From Heliocybe sulcata (Eukaryota; Basidiomycota; Agaricomycetes; Gloeophyllales; Gloeophyllaceae): 38,958 bases of DNA. Both the position numbers and the translations under genes were made by a program. The notes under the pieces are model-generated. The model searched no databases. It was not told where the DNA came from and worked only from the letters and a program-made list of their open reading frames with translations. Positions 25,274 to 38,170 of this stretch are shown here, piece by piece. Where the stretch lies: assembly GCA_004369045.1 (NCBI GenBank), contig ML213540.1:104623-143580 (forward strand), given 5' to 3'. The first letter of the stretch is position 1, and the number at the start of each line of letters is the position of its first letter.

Positions 25274-28200
25274 CTAATAACCCGACGGCTTGGCGTACGA
25301 TTTCGACGTATCGTACGCCCGAATCAGCCGCGCCTGGTCCTGCCGCCCCCCAGTCTCGGTCTGGCTGAACGCGAACCCGCGATTCCGCCGCATCCGCTGC
25401 GTCGCCCGCACCTTCTTGATCGCTTTCTGGAACCTGTAATACGTTAGACTATAAACCTGCAATTGACACTGCACTTACTGCTCCTGCCGTGGTCGGTAAT
25501 CGGGTATGTTGTATTTTTGCAGTTCCTGGATAATGTGGTACGAGAACGGGTGGTACGTCCGCCGATAACTGTCTCAAGTCAGTGTCATCCCGTGATAGTA
25601 GCCGACACACTCACTATTTCCAGACAAAATCTCGCGAAAGGCAGAATATCGGCACGAGAACAAGGGTAAAGTAGAAGGCCGCGTCCGTCCACAGCCGAGG
25701 TACGATGCCTTCGTATTCAGTCGAAAAGCCGATTGCCGGCGCTACGACCGCGTACACTGGAAGGAACAGCATCGTAAAGATGAACGACCCGGGGATCGCC
25801 GCGACCGTGTACTTTGTCCAGATGCTGCTCGACCTGTCAGCGGCGAGTTTGCTCCAAGGGGATACACTTACTCTGAGATGAGAGCAGCCTTGCCCAGGAC
25901 GGTCAACAGTACCGCGAGGTACAGCGTCGTGCCCCAGAACCAATGGCCCGTGTCAAAGCCTGTTGATTGCTTGAGGTCTCCCCAAAAGAGGATCACCGAG
26001 AAACCGTACAGAATCTGAAAAGACGTGAATGCAGACTCTCAAACGTCGGGTGGCACTTACCACGCTGTGATACAGTGCATTGGCCACCCACAGCCAAAAC
26101 GCCGTCTTTGTAAAGAACGTGTTCTTTTGCCCAAGCATGTATAGCTGCGGATAACGGTCTAGGATCCGCGCAGAGACGAACTGATCAAAGACGCCGATGA
26201 CCAGAGGCGGAAGGACAGTAAAGACGACGTTGTACAGAGAGAGCGTCCACGACTCGTAAGCGATTTGGCCCGAAAAGTTGTTAAAGAAGGAAAACTGCGC
26301 CAGCGTTAGAATAGACCAAAGGCCAAAAAAAAAAACTTACCCAAAACTGCGTCATGTAGAGAACGATGTTCTTGTAGAACGAATCTGAAAGGCGTCGTAA
26401 GATCAATCACTCGGGAGCCTGACTTGACCAACATAAAATGAGTTTTGACAAGCGCCGGTAACTCCATGCACCATGCACAAGCAGCAGTTTCTTTAGGTAC
26501 CGGAATTGCGAGATGGCGACGTCGGCCGAACGCGCCGCTTGCAGACCCTAGAGATACAATCAGGTTGAGCGCATACCGTCAAGGGTATAGGCGCACCTCG
26601 ACACCCGAGATACCGACGCCAACATGGGCAGCCTGGATCATACTGACGTCGTTGGCACCATCACCGATAGCGAGAAGAATCGACTTTTGGTTCTTCTTGA
26701 CCAGCTTCACGACCAAGGCCTTTTGCAACGGCGAAACACGGCCTGCATCATGATTAGCAAGAGAAAATACAAGAGACGTTATCGTACAGCATATCACAGC
26801 TTTGCACATGATTCCAAGCTCCAGGAACGTCTTTGAAAGCTCCTTCTCCAACGCAAATGTGAGGCTCTTGCCGTCTAAACACAATATTAGTACAGCTCTT
26901 GATGGATCCATGGACCGTACCGATGACGAGCGCGAGATCCTCCAATTCGCCAGAGTTACGCTGGCTCTTGATAGCCGTCAGACGCTTTTCCAAAAACTCT
27001 TGCGTCGCCGCCGCCGTCTCTTCATTGACAATGACCTACAGGCCAGCTTGAGTACGCATCTCCAATCGAGACTTGACCACTGACAATGTTCATCGACTCT
27101 GAAATGAGACGGCAAGACATTCCAATATTAATAGCCGTCTCTTGGCGGTCGCCAGTCAACACCCAAACCTAACTCCGTCTCAGTACAGTACCGCGCCCAA
27201 AACTAACGTAGGACTAACCTTGATACCACCCTGCTGCAGCGTATGGATGGTATCCGGGACACCGTCCTGCAACTTATCCTCGATAGCAGTGGCACCCAGA
27301 AGAAACATGTCCTTCTCGATCATCTCCGCAGCCGCGTCAAGCGCTTCTCCGCGCCCATTGATCGTCTGCGCCGCCTGCTCGTAGACGCCAGACCATTCAC
27401 GGTACTCGGCTTCAGCAATGTCGCGAAACGCGATGCACAGTGTCCGCAACCCTTCTGTTGCGTAGTCCTAAGTACGGCATGGTAAGCACCCGATCCAACC
27501 ATGAAAGCAAAGCAGAGGCGACAGACTTCGAGGTGCACTAGCGTCTTCTCCGTGTACGGCTGGTTCTTCCCGAGCCGCTCCAGAATCACCGTGTCCGCGC
27601 CTTTGCAGTACAGCTTGATCTTCTTATCCGGCCCACGCACAATGGTCGACATGCGCTTCCGTGTCGAGTTGAACTCACAAACGTTCAAGATTTCGTATTC
27701 CTGCGACTGCCCGCGGATATTGACAAAGACAGACTTTGGTTTCCTAGTCTGGTTGAGGTGTGAGCCCTATCCGACACGCAAACAGGTTCACACGTACGTG
27801 GAACTGATACCCCAGCAATTCCGCCCCAGCCACCAACGCCGCCTCATCCGGACTGCTCGCCTGAAAAATCGTCTTCCCATCCTTCACCTCTGGGATAACC
27901 GTATGACAAACCGCCAACAGCGTCAAAAACTCATTGACACTTATGGCCTCCCGGTCCCCTTCGCTTGCCTGGCTCGCATCCAGGAACGGGTTCGCATTCA
28001 CCTGGTCGTTCGCAATCGCCTTCAGCTCTTCAAACGTCCGCTGCCCGTCCTTCCCATCCTCCGCGCGCACCTCCGCGTACGCAGCGCCCGCGATACTGCA
28101 GCACCGGAACTCCATCTCGTTGCACGTGAGCGTGCCCGTCTTGTCGCTGAACACGTACTCGATCTGCCCGAGCTCCTCCACCAGCGATGATGTTCGACAG

Positions 28201-30069
28201 AGGGCGGGCGTATCGGTCTTGGCGTAGTACATGTCGAGGTCCGAATTGATCAGCTGCGCTTGCTGAAACTTGACCACCTCCATGGTCACGATAAGCGAGA
28301 TTGGGATGAGATTATTGTACAGAATAATAAAGGTCAGGATGTCTGTGGGCTGATTAGGAGGAGATGCCGTGACGGGATGCCTATAGCTTGCCTTCGATGA
28401 AACCCTTCGCTGGACAAGGTATTAGTAAACGAGGGGTAAGACGGTGCATGTGAGTTACCTCGGTCACTGATGGAGCTGCTTTCGAGGAGGTACCATTGTT
28501 GATTGGAGAAGAACCACTGCGAGGGGTCAGTTACAGCCCGCCTAGCGCCTAATCCTAACCACGAACCGTCCGAATGCTGCTACCGATGGTGGACCCAATC
28601 GACAAGGCCAACAGCAATATAAACAAGAACACGATCTGCACATTGACCTGCCGCTCAACCGCAGTGCGCTTGATCGGTGCAGCCCTGTATCCCAAGACGA
28701 ACTCAGATCAGTACACCGGACCAATGCAACCACTTACGTCGCATTACGCATCAACTTCGTCTCATGCCCCGTAAATACCACAAACCCGTACACCCACGGC
28801 GTATTCCTGATCTGCGCGCCGCGGAGCAACAGCTGGTCCGGGCCGAGCGGGACCTGCTTCGGGAACCCGCCTGCAGTGGTCAGATCGAATGTGCCTTCAT
28901 ATGTGTACAGCGAGTTATTGGGCTGCTCGGAGCGGAGGCTACCATGCAGACCGAGGACACCTTGCGGCGATGTGAGGGATGAGGTCTGGGGAGAGGCTTG
29001 TTTGATCTTGAGGTTCGTCTCGCTGTGGGTGGGAGGTATCAGTAGTCAGCGGGGACAGGTTAACACTGCACGCACCCGTCTAGGTTCGACGTCTCGATGT
29101 AGCAGAGGCCTTCCGGTTCACTTGAACTAACTAGGATGAGGTCTGCGGGTATAAAGTCGTCGCTTTCGAGGCGGACAATGTCGCCGCATGCAATGTCCTG
29201 CCATCGTTTATCCTGGAAGGTCCCGCCGGGCGAGAGTACCTTTGCTTTCCGAGAATTCAGCTCCGAGTCCGACTGATGGCGTTTCTATGGAGCTGGGATC
29301 AGATGGCACGAAGATGTGGTAGCATCTCGCACTCACGAGATCCTCCTGTACTTCCTTGAAGGCGGAAGCGAGGAGCACCACGGCAAGAGGGCCAATGGTG
29401 GTCCACCGATTTGTGGGGGATACACCGGGTATTTGCTGTATACATGCGGTGAACAGGAAGAAAAGGTTGGCGTACTTTGAGAATTGTTCTAAATAAGGAC
29501 CGTCGGCCGTCATTGTGCTCTCAGCGTCATGACCACGCACCTAGGAAGAACTTGGGCGCAAAGGTCACGACATTATACTTGCTTGTTGAAACGTAGTTCG
29601 AAAGGAAGTCCACGTTTGCCGCTTCGTTGTTCAATGCAACGACCCTCTCGCCGGTAAGGACCTGCTCCTTCTGCCAAGGCCATCTCCACTTGCGCCGACC
29701 CCCACTCTTCCGCGGCTTCCCCTGCTCAGCTCTCTGGACCGGAGGTGGTTGCCCAGGTACAGGGATATCGTCGTCGTCAAAGTTCCAGCCTTGGGGTAGA
29801 CTCGTGGTAGACGGACCAGTACCAGCTGGCGGAAGAGCAGACTGAGTGAGCGGCAGGCCGCTCTCCTTGGATTGCATGGCGACTGGCCTGCCAAAGGCCG
29901 AGTCGGGCATGTCGTCGTCGTCGTCGAAGAAAGGGTCCATGGCCTGAGGAGAAAGGTGCTGCGCGGTGGAAGGAGGATAGCCATCGTTTGCATAGCCGTT
30001 GTTTGCAGGCTGGTATTGGCGAGCGGCGGGATTCGATTGGGAGACGAGGCGGACAAAGTCGTCGGCCAT
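25274..30069 (-). CDS. DRS2: P4-ATPase phospholipid flippase, Drs2 type
   Basis: Twenty-one exons: 30069-29541, 29488-29337, 29284-29076, 29022-28738, 28684-28567, 28516-28459, 28409-28392, 28342-27798, 27748-27527, 27467-27219, 27168-27085, 27035-26921, 26874-26788, 26742-26597, 26547-26433, 26384-26341, 26294-26061, 26014-25872, 25833-25615, 25568-25479, 25433-25274; 1273 residues. Motifs: [20 protein letters not shown] in TM1, whose QQ pair is linked to phosphatidylserine selectivity in yeast Drs2; TSNLDGETNLK (actuator TGE); NLIPISL in TM4; phosphorylation site DKTGTLT (Asp ~523); [26 protein letters not shown]5-10 and a basic C-terminal tail ending at SGY. It flips aminophospholipids to the cytosolic leaflet of late Golgi and endosomes. 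The 18-base exon 28409-28392 is followed by a GC-AG intron. Confidence 0.95.
28343..28391 (-). other. GC-AG intron in DRS2
   Basis: This 49-base intron begins GCAAGC and ends CCACAG. It is needed to join the 18-base exon (AKGFIE) to [11 protein letters not shown] in frame. No GT donor nearby preserves both frame and the conserved sequence. Confidence 0.8.
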
Positions 30070-30265
30070 CGTCTATGACGGTGAGAAGCCCAAGTAGAGA
30101 GTTACAGTCGCGTATGAGCCCGCAGTACGCACACAGAGAAGATACAGAGTGTAGTGGACGTTGTCCGGTGTCAAGAGACGCGGTAACAATTCGTGGGAAC
30201 GTTCGCCTGCAAAGGGAAATAACATATCCATTAGCGAGTAATTATAATTCTACTATGGAGACGAC

Positions 30266-31643
30266 TCAGGACATGGCTGTAATGAGACGAGAAGACAAGT
30301 ACAGCCCAATGTCAGATCCCCCGTCGCTGCTTAATACTTGGTTCTCCTCCATATCGTTGAAAACTTTGTCGACTTGTTGCGCTGCACCGCATGCATGCAA
30401 TACCTTTGCAAAGGCAGCATGGATTGCAAGATACTCGGGGGAGGGTACTTGGATATTGCCACAAGATTCGAATGTGCAGACCGTCGAAGAACCGGGCACT
30501 CCGGGAAGCCGCGCATTGTCCGTACTACGTACAACGTACTTATTAGGCTCCTCCGGGAACTATTATGATTGGAGTCAGAAGGGCTTATGCAAAGCTGGTA
30601 GACTCACGGGTGAACCGTCGAAATATGCCTTGAAACGCCCCAAAAGGCTCTGGTAGCTCAGAGTCATAAATATCGCGTTTCTCGAGGTATTGAGCTGCTC
30701 GGTACCCAGTCCAGTCCAGTGCCTTAACATGTCCAAGGTCAACGCCGAGTCTTTCTACACGACACTCTTAACAATGTGTTTGGAGACTTTGTAAAATTTC
30801 CTCACAAACGCTGTACTGGTGGTATTGAAAGACAAGGGCATTATATGCACCACGTCCAGGAGCGCGGGTTCGGTTGAGGCTAAGACCGTATCTGGATAGT
30901 CTGAGTACAGCATATCATGTGCTTTGCAGATTGCGCAGAGGCGGCCCTCGCGTATGATAACCTGAGGTCAACAGCGTGAGCGACGACGTACGATACACAG
31001 TACCAGATCATTACCTGCTCTCGAAGTTTATTCTGCTCCGTTCTGTCGGCTGTTTCAACCTGGCTCGAGGCGTCGTCGTACAAGGGTGCATGGGAGAACG
31101 CAGCCGGTGTTCGCGGGCGACAGAGAACCATCACTACAGACCTGATTTCAGTAACGTCGATATACACTTGTAACAACACTCACTTGGGAGGAACATGTTG
31201 TCCACCCATGCTTGGGCGACCCGGACTACCGTCGCTTCATCCCGCGGGACAGAGTGCAGTACCGAAGCAACGTAGCGTCGCCCCTCGTCATATGCTGCAT
31301 AATCGAGCATTCCTATCAGGAGCTCATACAGACTCCATTTATTCACAGATGCACGGTCCAAGCCAGAGCGGAACTCTTGTACTAACCCTTTCGCGTCGCT
31401 GACCAGCAAGTCGGTATTCATGGCTGAATAATAAAATGTCCCGAAGGAGTCTTCAGAGAAGATGGTGTCCAGACTAGAGTCCTCCATGTTTGCAGTCGTC
31501 GAAATAAAACACGCAGGTTGGTGTCCGTCCTCAAGAGCCTCTTGCAGCTCAGGGGTTTCTGCAACGCATCTCGGTGGCTGAAACTTATTAATTATATTCT
31601 TATATTCAAGCTGCTTTCGATTCATGGTAGTATTAGGGTTCAT
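30266..31643 (-). CDS. HNH-nuclease-like protein (fungal HNH_2-type family)
   Basis: Five exons: 31643-31184, 31133-31015, 30961-30806, 30754-30608, 30559-30266; 391 residues. The N-terminal ~190 residues are helical and family-specific (WSLYELLIGMLDYAAYDEGR). The HNH region begins at about 194: IIREGRLCAICKA (Cys ~202, 205), DVVHIMPLSF (His ~232), then SRNAIFMTL (Asn ~271), which matches the usual RL.N.MTL step. The last His of the motif, normally a few residues after MTL, is not evident (LSYQSLLGRF), so activity is uncertain. The tail VPSPEYLAIHAAFAKVLHACGAAQ fits the C-terminal module of this Agaricomycete family. A TATATA lies 31 bases before the ATG; a second in-frame Met (residue 7) could be used instead. 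It reads into the DRS2 promoter, with 196 bases between its stop and the DRS2 start. Biological role unknown. Confidence 0.7.
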
Positions 31644-31878
31644 GATAGTACTAGAGAGCTGTTTGGCTAGGAGTATATAGGAAACAGTACGTAGTTAACT
31701 GTGGACGGGGTCAATCCAGGAAAAGCAAGGCGAACACAACTGAAACAAAGAGAAAACTACGCTACACATTACAACACCTCGAACCAACCTCTATACTCGT
31801 ACTGCTACATCCGTGAAAGTAACAACTCGACAGTAGACTATACCAATAAGTCATCAATACACAAGGGAGCTCGTTAAA

Positions 31879-34800
31879 TTACGAAGGCGGCGGCGGATGT
31901 CTCCCTCTACCGCGGCCTCTACTGAATCTCTGCTGGCGCGGCAGGCGCTCATCATGGCGATCCCCTCTCCTCTCGGAAGGATGTAATGGAAGAGGGCGAC
32001 GCTGCAGAGCGCGTGGCCCACTCGGCGGGGCGGGGCGACGGTCATAATATGATGACATAACGCGAGGCCCCTTGGGGGGCGGGCGTGGAGCGGAACCTTC
32101 TGCAGGAGGTGGGGACCGCTCATACCGGAGTTTGATGGGGTCACGCAATGAAGTGCTGGGTTGAGACGGTTCCGAATAGCCTGTACTCGGCTGTGACGAT
32201 GTGTTATGTCGAGGCCATGACACCGGATAAGAAGTACGTGGAAGCGTGGGGACCGCGTTAGCACACGACAAACTCGACTTTGCGCTAGGCGAGCCATCGT
32301 CGCCGGGAGCAAGAACGTCTGTCGGAGAGTCGTTTATTTCACCAGGCTCACGAGGCATGCCAAGCTTCGATACGACATGCAAACTAGAACTCGGCTTAAG
32401 ACGCTGGGTCATGAACGGAGCCCACTCCAAGGAGAACCTCGAAATGCGGTCGCGGGAGGTTGCAACGGGAGAGCTTTCTCCAAAATTAGCAGACAACGCG
32501 CCATTGGCAGCACTCGTAGGCATGATATCTTTGCCATTCGTAGCTGGATTGGCTTCCTTCGCAGCGGGTGTAGATCCAGATGCACCTTTTGGATGTTGCA
32601 TACTCATAGCGTATTCCTTGAATTCTTGAGGAGAAAGCGGTAGATAGTTCATGGCGCCCGTAGATCTAGATTCACCTTCGGGAAGCCTCGCAGTCACGAG
32701 AGAATCCATGCTTGGTCCAGGGGAGGGCGGCGTATTGTTCGTGGTGCTCGAAGACTCGACCTCCCGTTTCGCAGCCTCCTCCCGCTGCTTTTTCTTACGC
32801 AGAGCAAACTCCTGAAGTGTGAGCTTGGTTTTCGGAGGGGGGAGAGACACAGGAGGCGTTGGTGATGCATTCCAGCGCGGCGGTGTAGATTCTCGTGTTC
32901 CGGGACCAAGTGCAAGTCCAGACATCGAGTCGTCCGTTGAAGATACAGCAGAGTCGGAGATCAGAGGAGGTAGCGCTTCCCGAGTGTCGGTTAGGTTCTG
33001 GGAAATTGATTCGCGAGGAGCTGCCGATGACGTGTCCGAGGGAGAGATGGTAGCGGACGATGACGGCTCGCGGTGGGCTGAAGGAACAGCAGCGGAGTCA
33101 ACATAGTCCAGATTTGAAGAATACAGACTTGCAGGCGTACCTAGCTTCATGTGCTCTGCAATGTTCTCAGAGCGGTCAATTAACACCTCCTTCCCTTTCC
33201 CTTTCTGCGAGGCACTGAACCGACTTTGAGTCTGAGGCTCCGTCTCCGGTCCTTGCACATTCGAGACTGCCCTATGCCGTTGTTCACGCGAAAGAGGTAT
33301 CCACGCATGCTCACCATTCGTGCTTCTGTCCATGCCGTCGGGAGCAAGGTTTCCACCGTCCTGAAGCCGATCTCGCTCTTCTGAAGAGCATTGCGGGCGC
33401 TGAGCCTGCCTGAGAAAATCAGACAGAGCATTGCCACGAAATGGCCGAGACTCAAAAGTAGACTGAGCTGCGAATGAATCGGACTGGCCGAACGCAGGAG
33501 AGAGCAGTGACAAGTTCGCGAAAGCTGCAGAGGGAGTAGGTGGTTGCACAGGAGTGGGCCGGGAAGAGGGCAAAGAACGGAGGTTGCTGTCAGTATAAAT
33601 GGGTGGCAGTAACGGCTGCGAAGGGCGGCGGCCGATCTCCGCAGGAGTTAGAGGTAACGAGTGATCGCGACCAGACTGGTAAGGCATTGGGGACTCGTGC
33701 TGTGAAGGTGGATGACTGTTGGGTGACGTTGACGTTGCTGAGAGTGAAGGACTGTGGATGCGGGTCGTCGACAAGGGAGGCGTAGTCGAAGCCAGAAGGG
33801 ACATAGCAGGCGGCAGCGAGCTAGGAGAGTCCTGTCCAGACCGACCCGAGTAGCGAGGCGACACAGGCGCAGAAGGAGACCGAGGTGAGTCGTGGCCAAC
33901 TGGCGGAGGCGACGCAATGTGCGCACTAGCGCTCAGCGAAGGAGAAGGGTGAGAAACATACGAGGCAGGAGAGACGGGCGGGGGAGGCGAGCGGCGAGTG
34001 TGGAACGACCCAGCTCGACTACTTGGCGCGAGAGTTGTTAGGGGAGGTGAAGACGGGGGCGAGAGGAGCACGGGTGGGAAGCGGCGGCGAGCGGAAGGGG
34101 CGGGCGCCTCGATGGAGCTATCGTCGACTAGTTTAGGAACGGACGGGGGAGACGTATTGGCATGGTCAGGCACCGAGTACAGAGACTCTTCAAACTGCAC
34201 ATGACGCAGCGGTGGCGAGTCATCGCCTCGAGAGGAAGACATGTGAGGCGAGGGAGAAGGCGGTGAGAGCAGGACTGGCGGGAAGCGGCGCCGCCGGTGG
34301 GGCTGGTTCTCGATCGAGGAGTCCTCAAAGCGTCGAGGCAACGAAATGGATGAGTCACCGACGGAAGTGAGGAGCGAGCTGGGAGGTGAGGAGAGGGGAG
34401 AGCTCGAGATCTGGATGGGAGAGTCGAGCTGCATGCGTGATTCGATGATGGGTGTAGGAGGTGGCGCCGAGCGACCTTCTGCTCCGGATGGATTAGAACA
34501 TTACGTTCTGACTGGCAATGGTATGCTACGCACCTCTGGACATCTCCTGAACACCGTCGACATCCATCATATCCTCCCCCTTCCTTGTCTCCTCTCTCGA
34601 CTCCTCCGCCCCTGCGCCTCGCTCCGATTTCTCCCCTGTATGAACACTCATCCCATCTCCGTTGTGCAAAGCCTCCTCCCTCGCGATTCGGTCCCTATAC
34701 ATCTCCCGATGCCTCTCCACCGCCGCCCTCATCCATCTCTTGCGCAGCCTTGGCGGCATGGACTCTTCTGATATCTCGTCAGTGTCGTCTGGGATATTGC

Positions 34801-36929
34801 CGTCAGGACTGATACCCATCAGGGCTTGCTCGGCACCACTACTGCTGACATGTCCCGTTGTCCATGAGACTTGAACGCCGTGCAAGGGTTGCTGGGTATC
34901 GGGGCGGGGTGTAGGGTACGAGGGGTGAGCATGAAGTCGAAACCCTGGACCAGGGCCCGGTAGGTGAGCTTTCGAGCTCAGGGGCGGGGAAGTCGAGTGG
35001 CAAGGGTTAGGCGTCGGGTACGCATTCGCGTGGTGGGGTAATGGTGATTGGGAGTGTGGGCGCGAGAGGGGAATATTCAGGCCTAGACCGTTCAGCGCAG
35101 GTCTCGCTGTACGTCGAGTTCGACGACGACAGTCAGTAGATTTACAGCTGGAGGAAGGCACGACGCACCACAATCCCTACCTCCTCCGAACCCGTCGAGA
35201 TCGGCCTTTTGACCTTTGTCTTTCCAGTCTCTACCTACACTGCTCACACCCGCACACCCGTCCATCTCCCGTCCCTTCCCCTTCCACTTGCTCCTTCTCT
35301 CCTGCGTCGTATGACTAGGATACTTCGCGTGACTCTCCTCCCTCGGCGGTGCCATCTCCACCCCGCCCATCCCTCCGCTCCCAGGAACGCGCTCTCGTGT
35401 CCGGAACCCGCGCGACGTACCGATGAGAGGACCCAGATCGTCTGCCTCCTGCAGGGGGCTCGGATTATCGTCAAAGTCGCGGTGCTGTGAGGGATACCGA
35501 GTATGAAAAGAAGAATCGTGAGTACCGTTGGCGCAGGGGCGGTGAGAGGGTGCGGGCTCCTCTCCATCGAGAAACTCCGCTATCCGGTTGAACGCGCACG
35601 TCTTCGAGCTCGCGCCGCACGCGCAGCTGGGGTAGGTTGAGCTAACTGCATGCAGCATCGCAATGAGCTGGTGCCGGAAACGGTCGATCTGGTCTGGTCT
35701 GTGCGATGCAGATTCGTCGGTCGTGTAATGTTCCGCCGGTAGGATGGGAAGGCATGGTTGGTCGCGAGCAAGTTAGCAAAGGAAAGATACATGTACAAGA
35801 AGACGCACGGAAAGAGGTCTGGATACTTTATAAGCGCCGGCAGCTGGTGCACGACGCTCCCGTCATCCCACTCCCAGCCCAGCACGACCTCCTCGTCCGC
35901 CTTCAGATCCCTCAGCGCGAAGACGCCAAACTCAAGTCCCTGGCCGTTATCACCGTTCCGCTTATCCTTCCCGCATACCATCGGTCTCAAGACAGCATTT
36001 GGCTTGCACCCATTCCGGACAAAGCGGCTCTCGTCACCAGTAATGCGGGAATCCAAGGCGACGTCGAGAGGGGGGCCGAAGAGATGAACGTAAGGTTTGG
36101 GAAGGGAGAGGTGGGCATAGCAATTTGAGGGATCGGAAAGGTAAACGGAGGAAGGGATGATGGAAGACTTGTATTGTGTAATAAGAGAGGCAGAGGGGGT
36201 CGATTTGGAGATGCGTATCGCGTAGGTCGGGCTGCGTACAGAGGGATCGATACATGGAGCGACGTTTGGATGAAAAGCCGTGGTCTGAGATAGTCGGTGG
36301 ACCGTAGTGGCAGAGCCAGAGGAGAGACTAGGCGGGTTATCGGGGATGAAGACAGGCGAGGTGGGAGCGGGAGAGTCGGCACAGAGGGCGGTGATACCGC
36401 GCCAATGTTGGGCTTGTCGGCGGAGGCGGTCGCGGGTAGAGGCATGCAAGACGATATCGTCAGTGATGTGAACGTAGGTATCCTGCCAGCTTGGACCGTC
36501 AATGTCAACAGGAGTGTCTTCTACGAGGGCGGGGTGATTGTGTGGCGCAGTGGCGGCGGAGAGACCTCGACGGCGGCCACGGGTTGTTGCACGAGCGCGG
36601 GTTGTGTGGTGAGAGCTCTCGCCGTTGGTTGTTCGCGGTCTCGAGCGATGCGGTTTGCCTGCTTTGTCCCTGTCGACGTTGTGCGGGCAGCAGACGAAGC
36701 ATTGCCACTTCTCGGGAACGTCGTCGTCTGTAATATGAAAGCAGGCAGCATGACACCAGCGGGAGCAAGTGTCGCATGCAATGGATAAGCCACCGTCTTC
36801 GTGGGGGGAGCCGCATATACAGTCGATTGTGTCGGACGGGGCGTCGTCGAGATGTTTCCGTTTCAGCGGGATCGTCGTCGAGGACGGCGACGCTCGAGGC
36901 AGTCGACTAAGCCCATCGTTGGATTTCAT
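31879..36929 (-). CDS. SET3: Set3-like PHD and SET domain chromatin protein
   Basis: Four exons: 36929-35809, 35698-35169, 35106-34534, 34478-31879; 1607 residues. The donor of exon 2 could instead lie a few codons earlier (GTAGGG). PHD finger at ~37-81 with the C4HC3 pattern (CICG...CDTCSRWCHAAC...WQCFVCC). SET-like domain at ~240-355 (RFVRNGCKPNA, FGVFALRDLKADEEVVLGWE), followed by a Cys-rich piece (CACGASSKTC). The typical NHxC substrate/cofactor motif is altered, in keeping with Set3 proteins having no demonstrated methyltransferase activity. The long tail is Ser/Pro-rich; LTLQEFALRKKKQREE (~1290) is a conserved C-terminal helix of the fungal family. Set3 scaffolds a histone deacetylase complex that reads H3K4 methylation. 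The start is the first ATG downstream of an ORF opening at GTG. Confidence 0.85.
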
Positions 36930-37721
36930 GGGATAGTAAAGGGTAGAGGTAGCCTTGCTCGAGAGTATAGATGAAAGAGAATTGAAGTAGCGACGCGCCG
37001 ACTCCCACACGCGATGCTCTGCTAACCCGACCGTCCTCGTACCTCCCTACTCTATCCAAGCAGGCCTATGAGACCTGAACCTCACATCATTTGCCTCGAG
37101 CTGCTGGCTCTTACCTCGCGCTTCCTGCTGTTACGACTTTGACACTTGGAATCGCTCCCTTCGCACTCGCCCACGCGTCTCCTTGTAAGGCCTATGCATA
37201 CCAGAGTGTGTTTTGAACGAGCTGAAGAGGGAAGAATGTAAGTATATGCACGTCCTAGTCGCGTCATTGCAGGCCATATCCTTCCGCCTCTTTAGCTGTG
37301 CTATACCACCACCCACACGTAGCGGGTATGCTTCCCGCTTATCTTTGAGAACCTTTGCCAGTGCCATACCCAGTCATTCGATAGAGTAATCGCAGAAGGT
37401 GCCTGCCTGTGAAGTTTCGCCGTTCGTCCATCCTCCACCTAACCCTCGCCGATCAGGGGTACACGGAAGAGGGCTCCTTTCGCCAACAGAGTGAACTCCC
37501 AACCACAAAAAGGCAGGAACTACGAGGGCCGCAACGTCGAACGTGCTGCATGCACGCGGTCGGAGGTGCTTCTCCACGTACGTATTCAGTTCAACCTCGA
37601 GCACTTGAATGTTTACTTAAGCCTTAGCAGCTGACTGTCCGATCTGTAGAGCCGTACCGCCGTCACCATCGCACGGACACCAAATCAAGAATGCGTACGG
37701 CCAGCCAATTCAGGCGCTGAG

Positions 37722-37953
37722 TTTGGCTGGGGCGATGAAAGGGACCCCAATGCCGGTGATTTCACACAAATCGGCTGGTGCGTTCTCTTCCTATAAATTA
37801 ATTCTCATATTTCTCGATTTTCCTCCCCTTTCCCGTTCCTCCCACTTGTAGTCTCTTTCTGCGCATGCGGGATCGCTCCTGAATGCGACGATGCTCCCGA
37901 TGACAGCGAGATGGTGGCGTATGTGCGCCTTTCCTCGCCGTCGGGATATCCAT
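37722..37953. repeat. Diverged ~230-base repeat, copy A
   Basis: Shares order and words with copy B 445 bases downstream: GCTGGTGCGTTCT (37774-37786), TATAAATTA, a pyrimidine-rich block ending in CTCCCA, GGCGTATG.GCGC, and GATATCCAT (37945-37953). Identity is roughly two thirds by eye. Confidence 0.65.
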
Positions 37954-38170
37954 CGATTTCTGCCGGTGTTTTCCTCCTCCCGATGGACTGCCGGTTGTGA
38001 GCGACTGGACGCTTTCCAATTATTACTGACACTGTAGCTCTTAGGATATTCGCTATCATTACCTCCCGGTCATCCATTGCCGCTCCAGATGTCTACCGCC
38101 GCCGCCGTTGCACCTCCTCCTCTGAGACCGAAATGAGAATCTGTACGCTGGCTATATTTGGACGTTTATT

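Noticed and set aside
30755-30805. In-frame stop in the HNH-like gene suggesting a pseudogene
   Set aside because: The stop is the TAG acceptor of a 51-base GT-AG intron; removing it keeps the frame and joins family-conserved parts.
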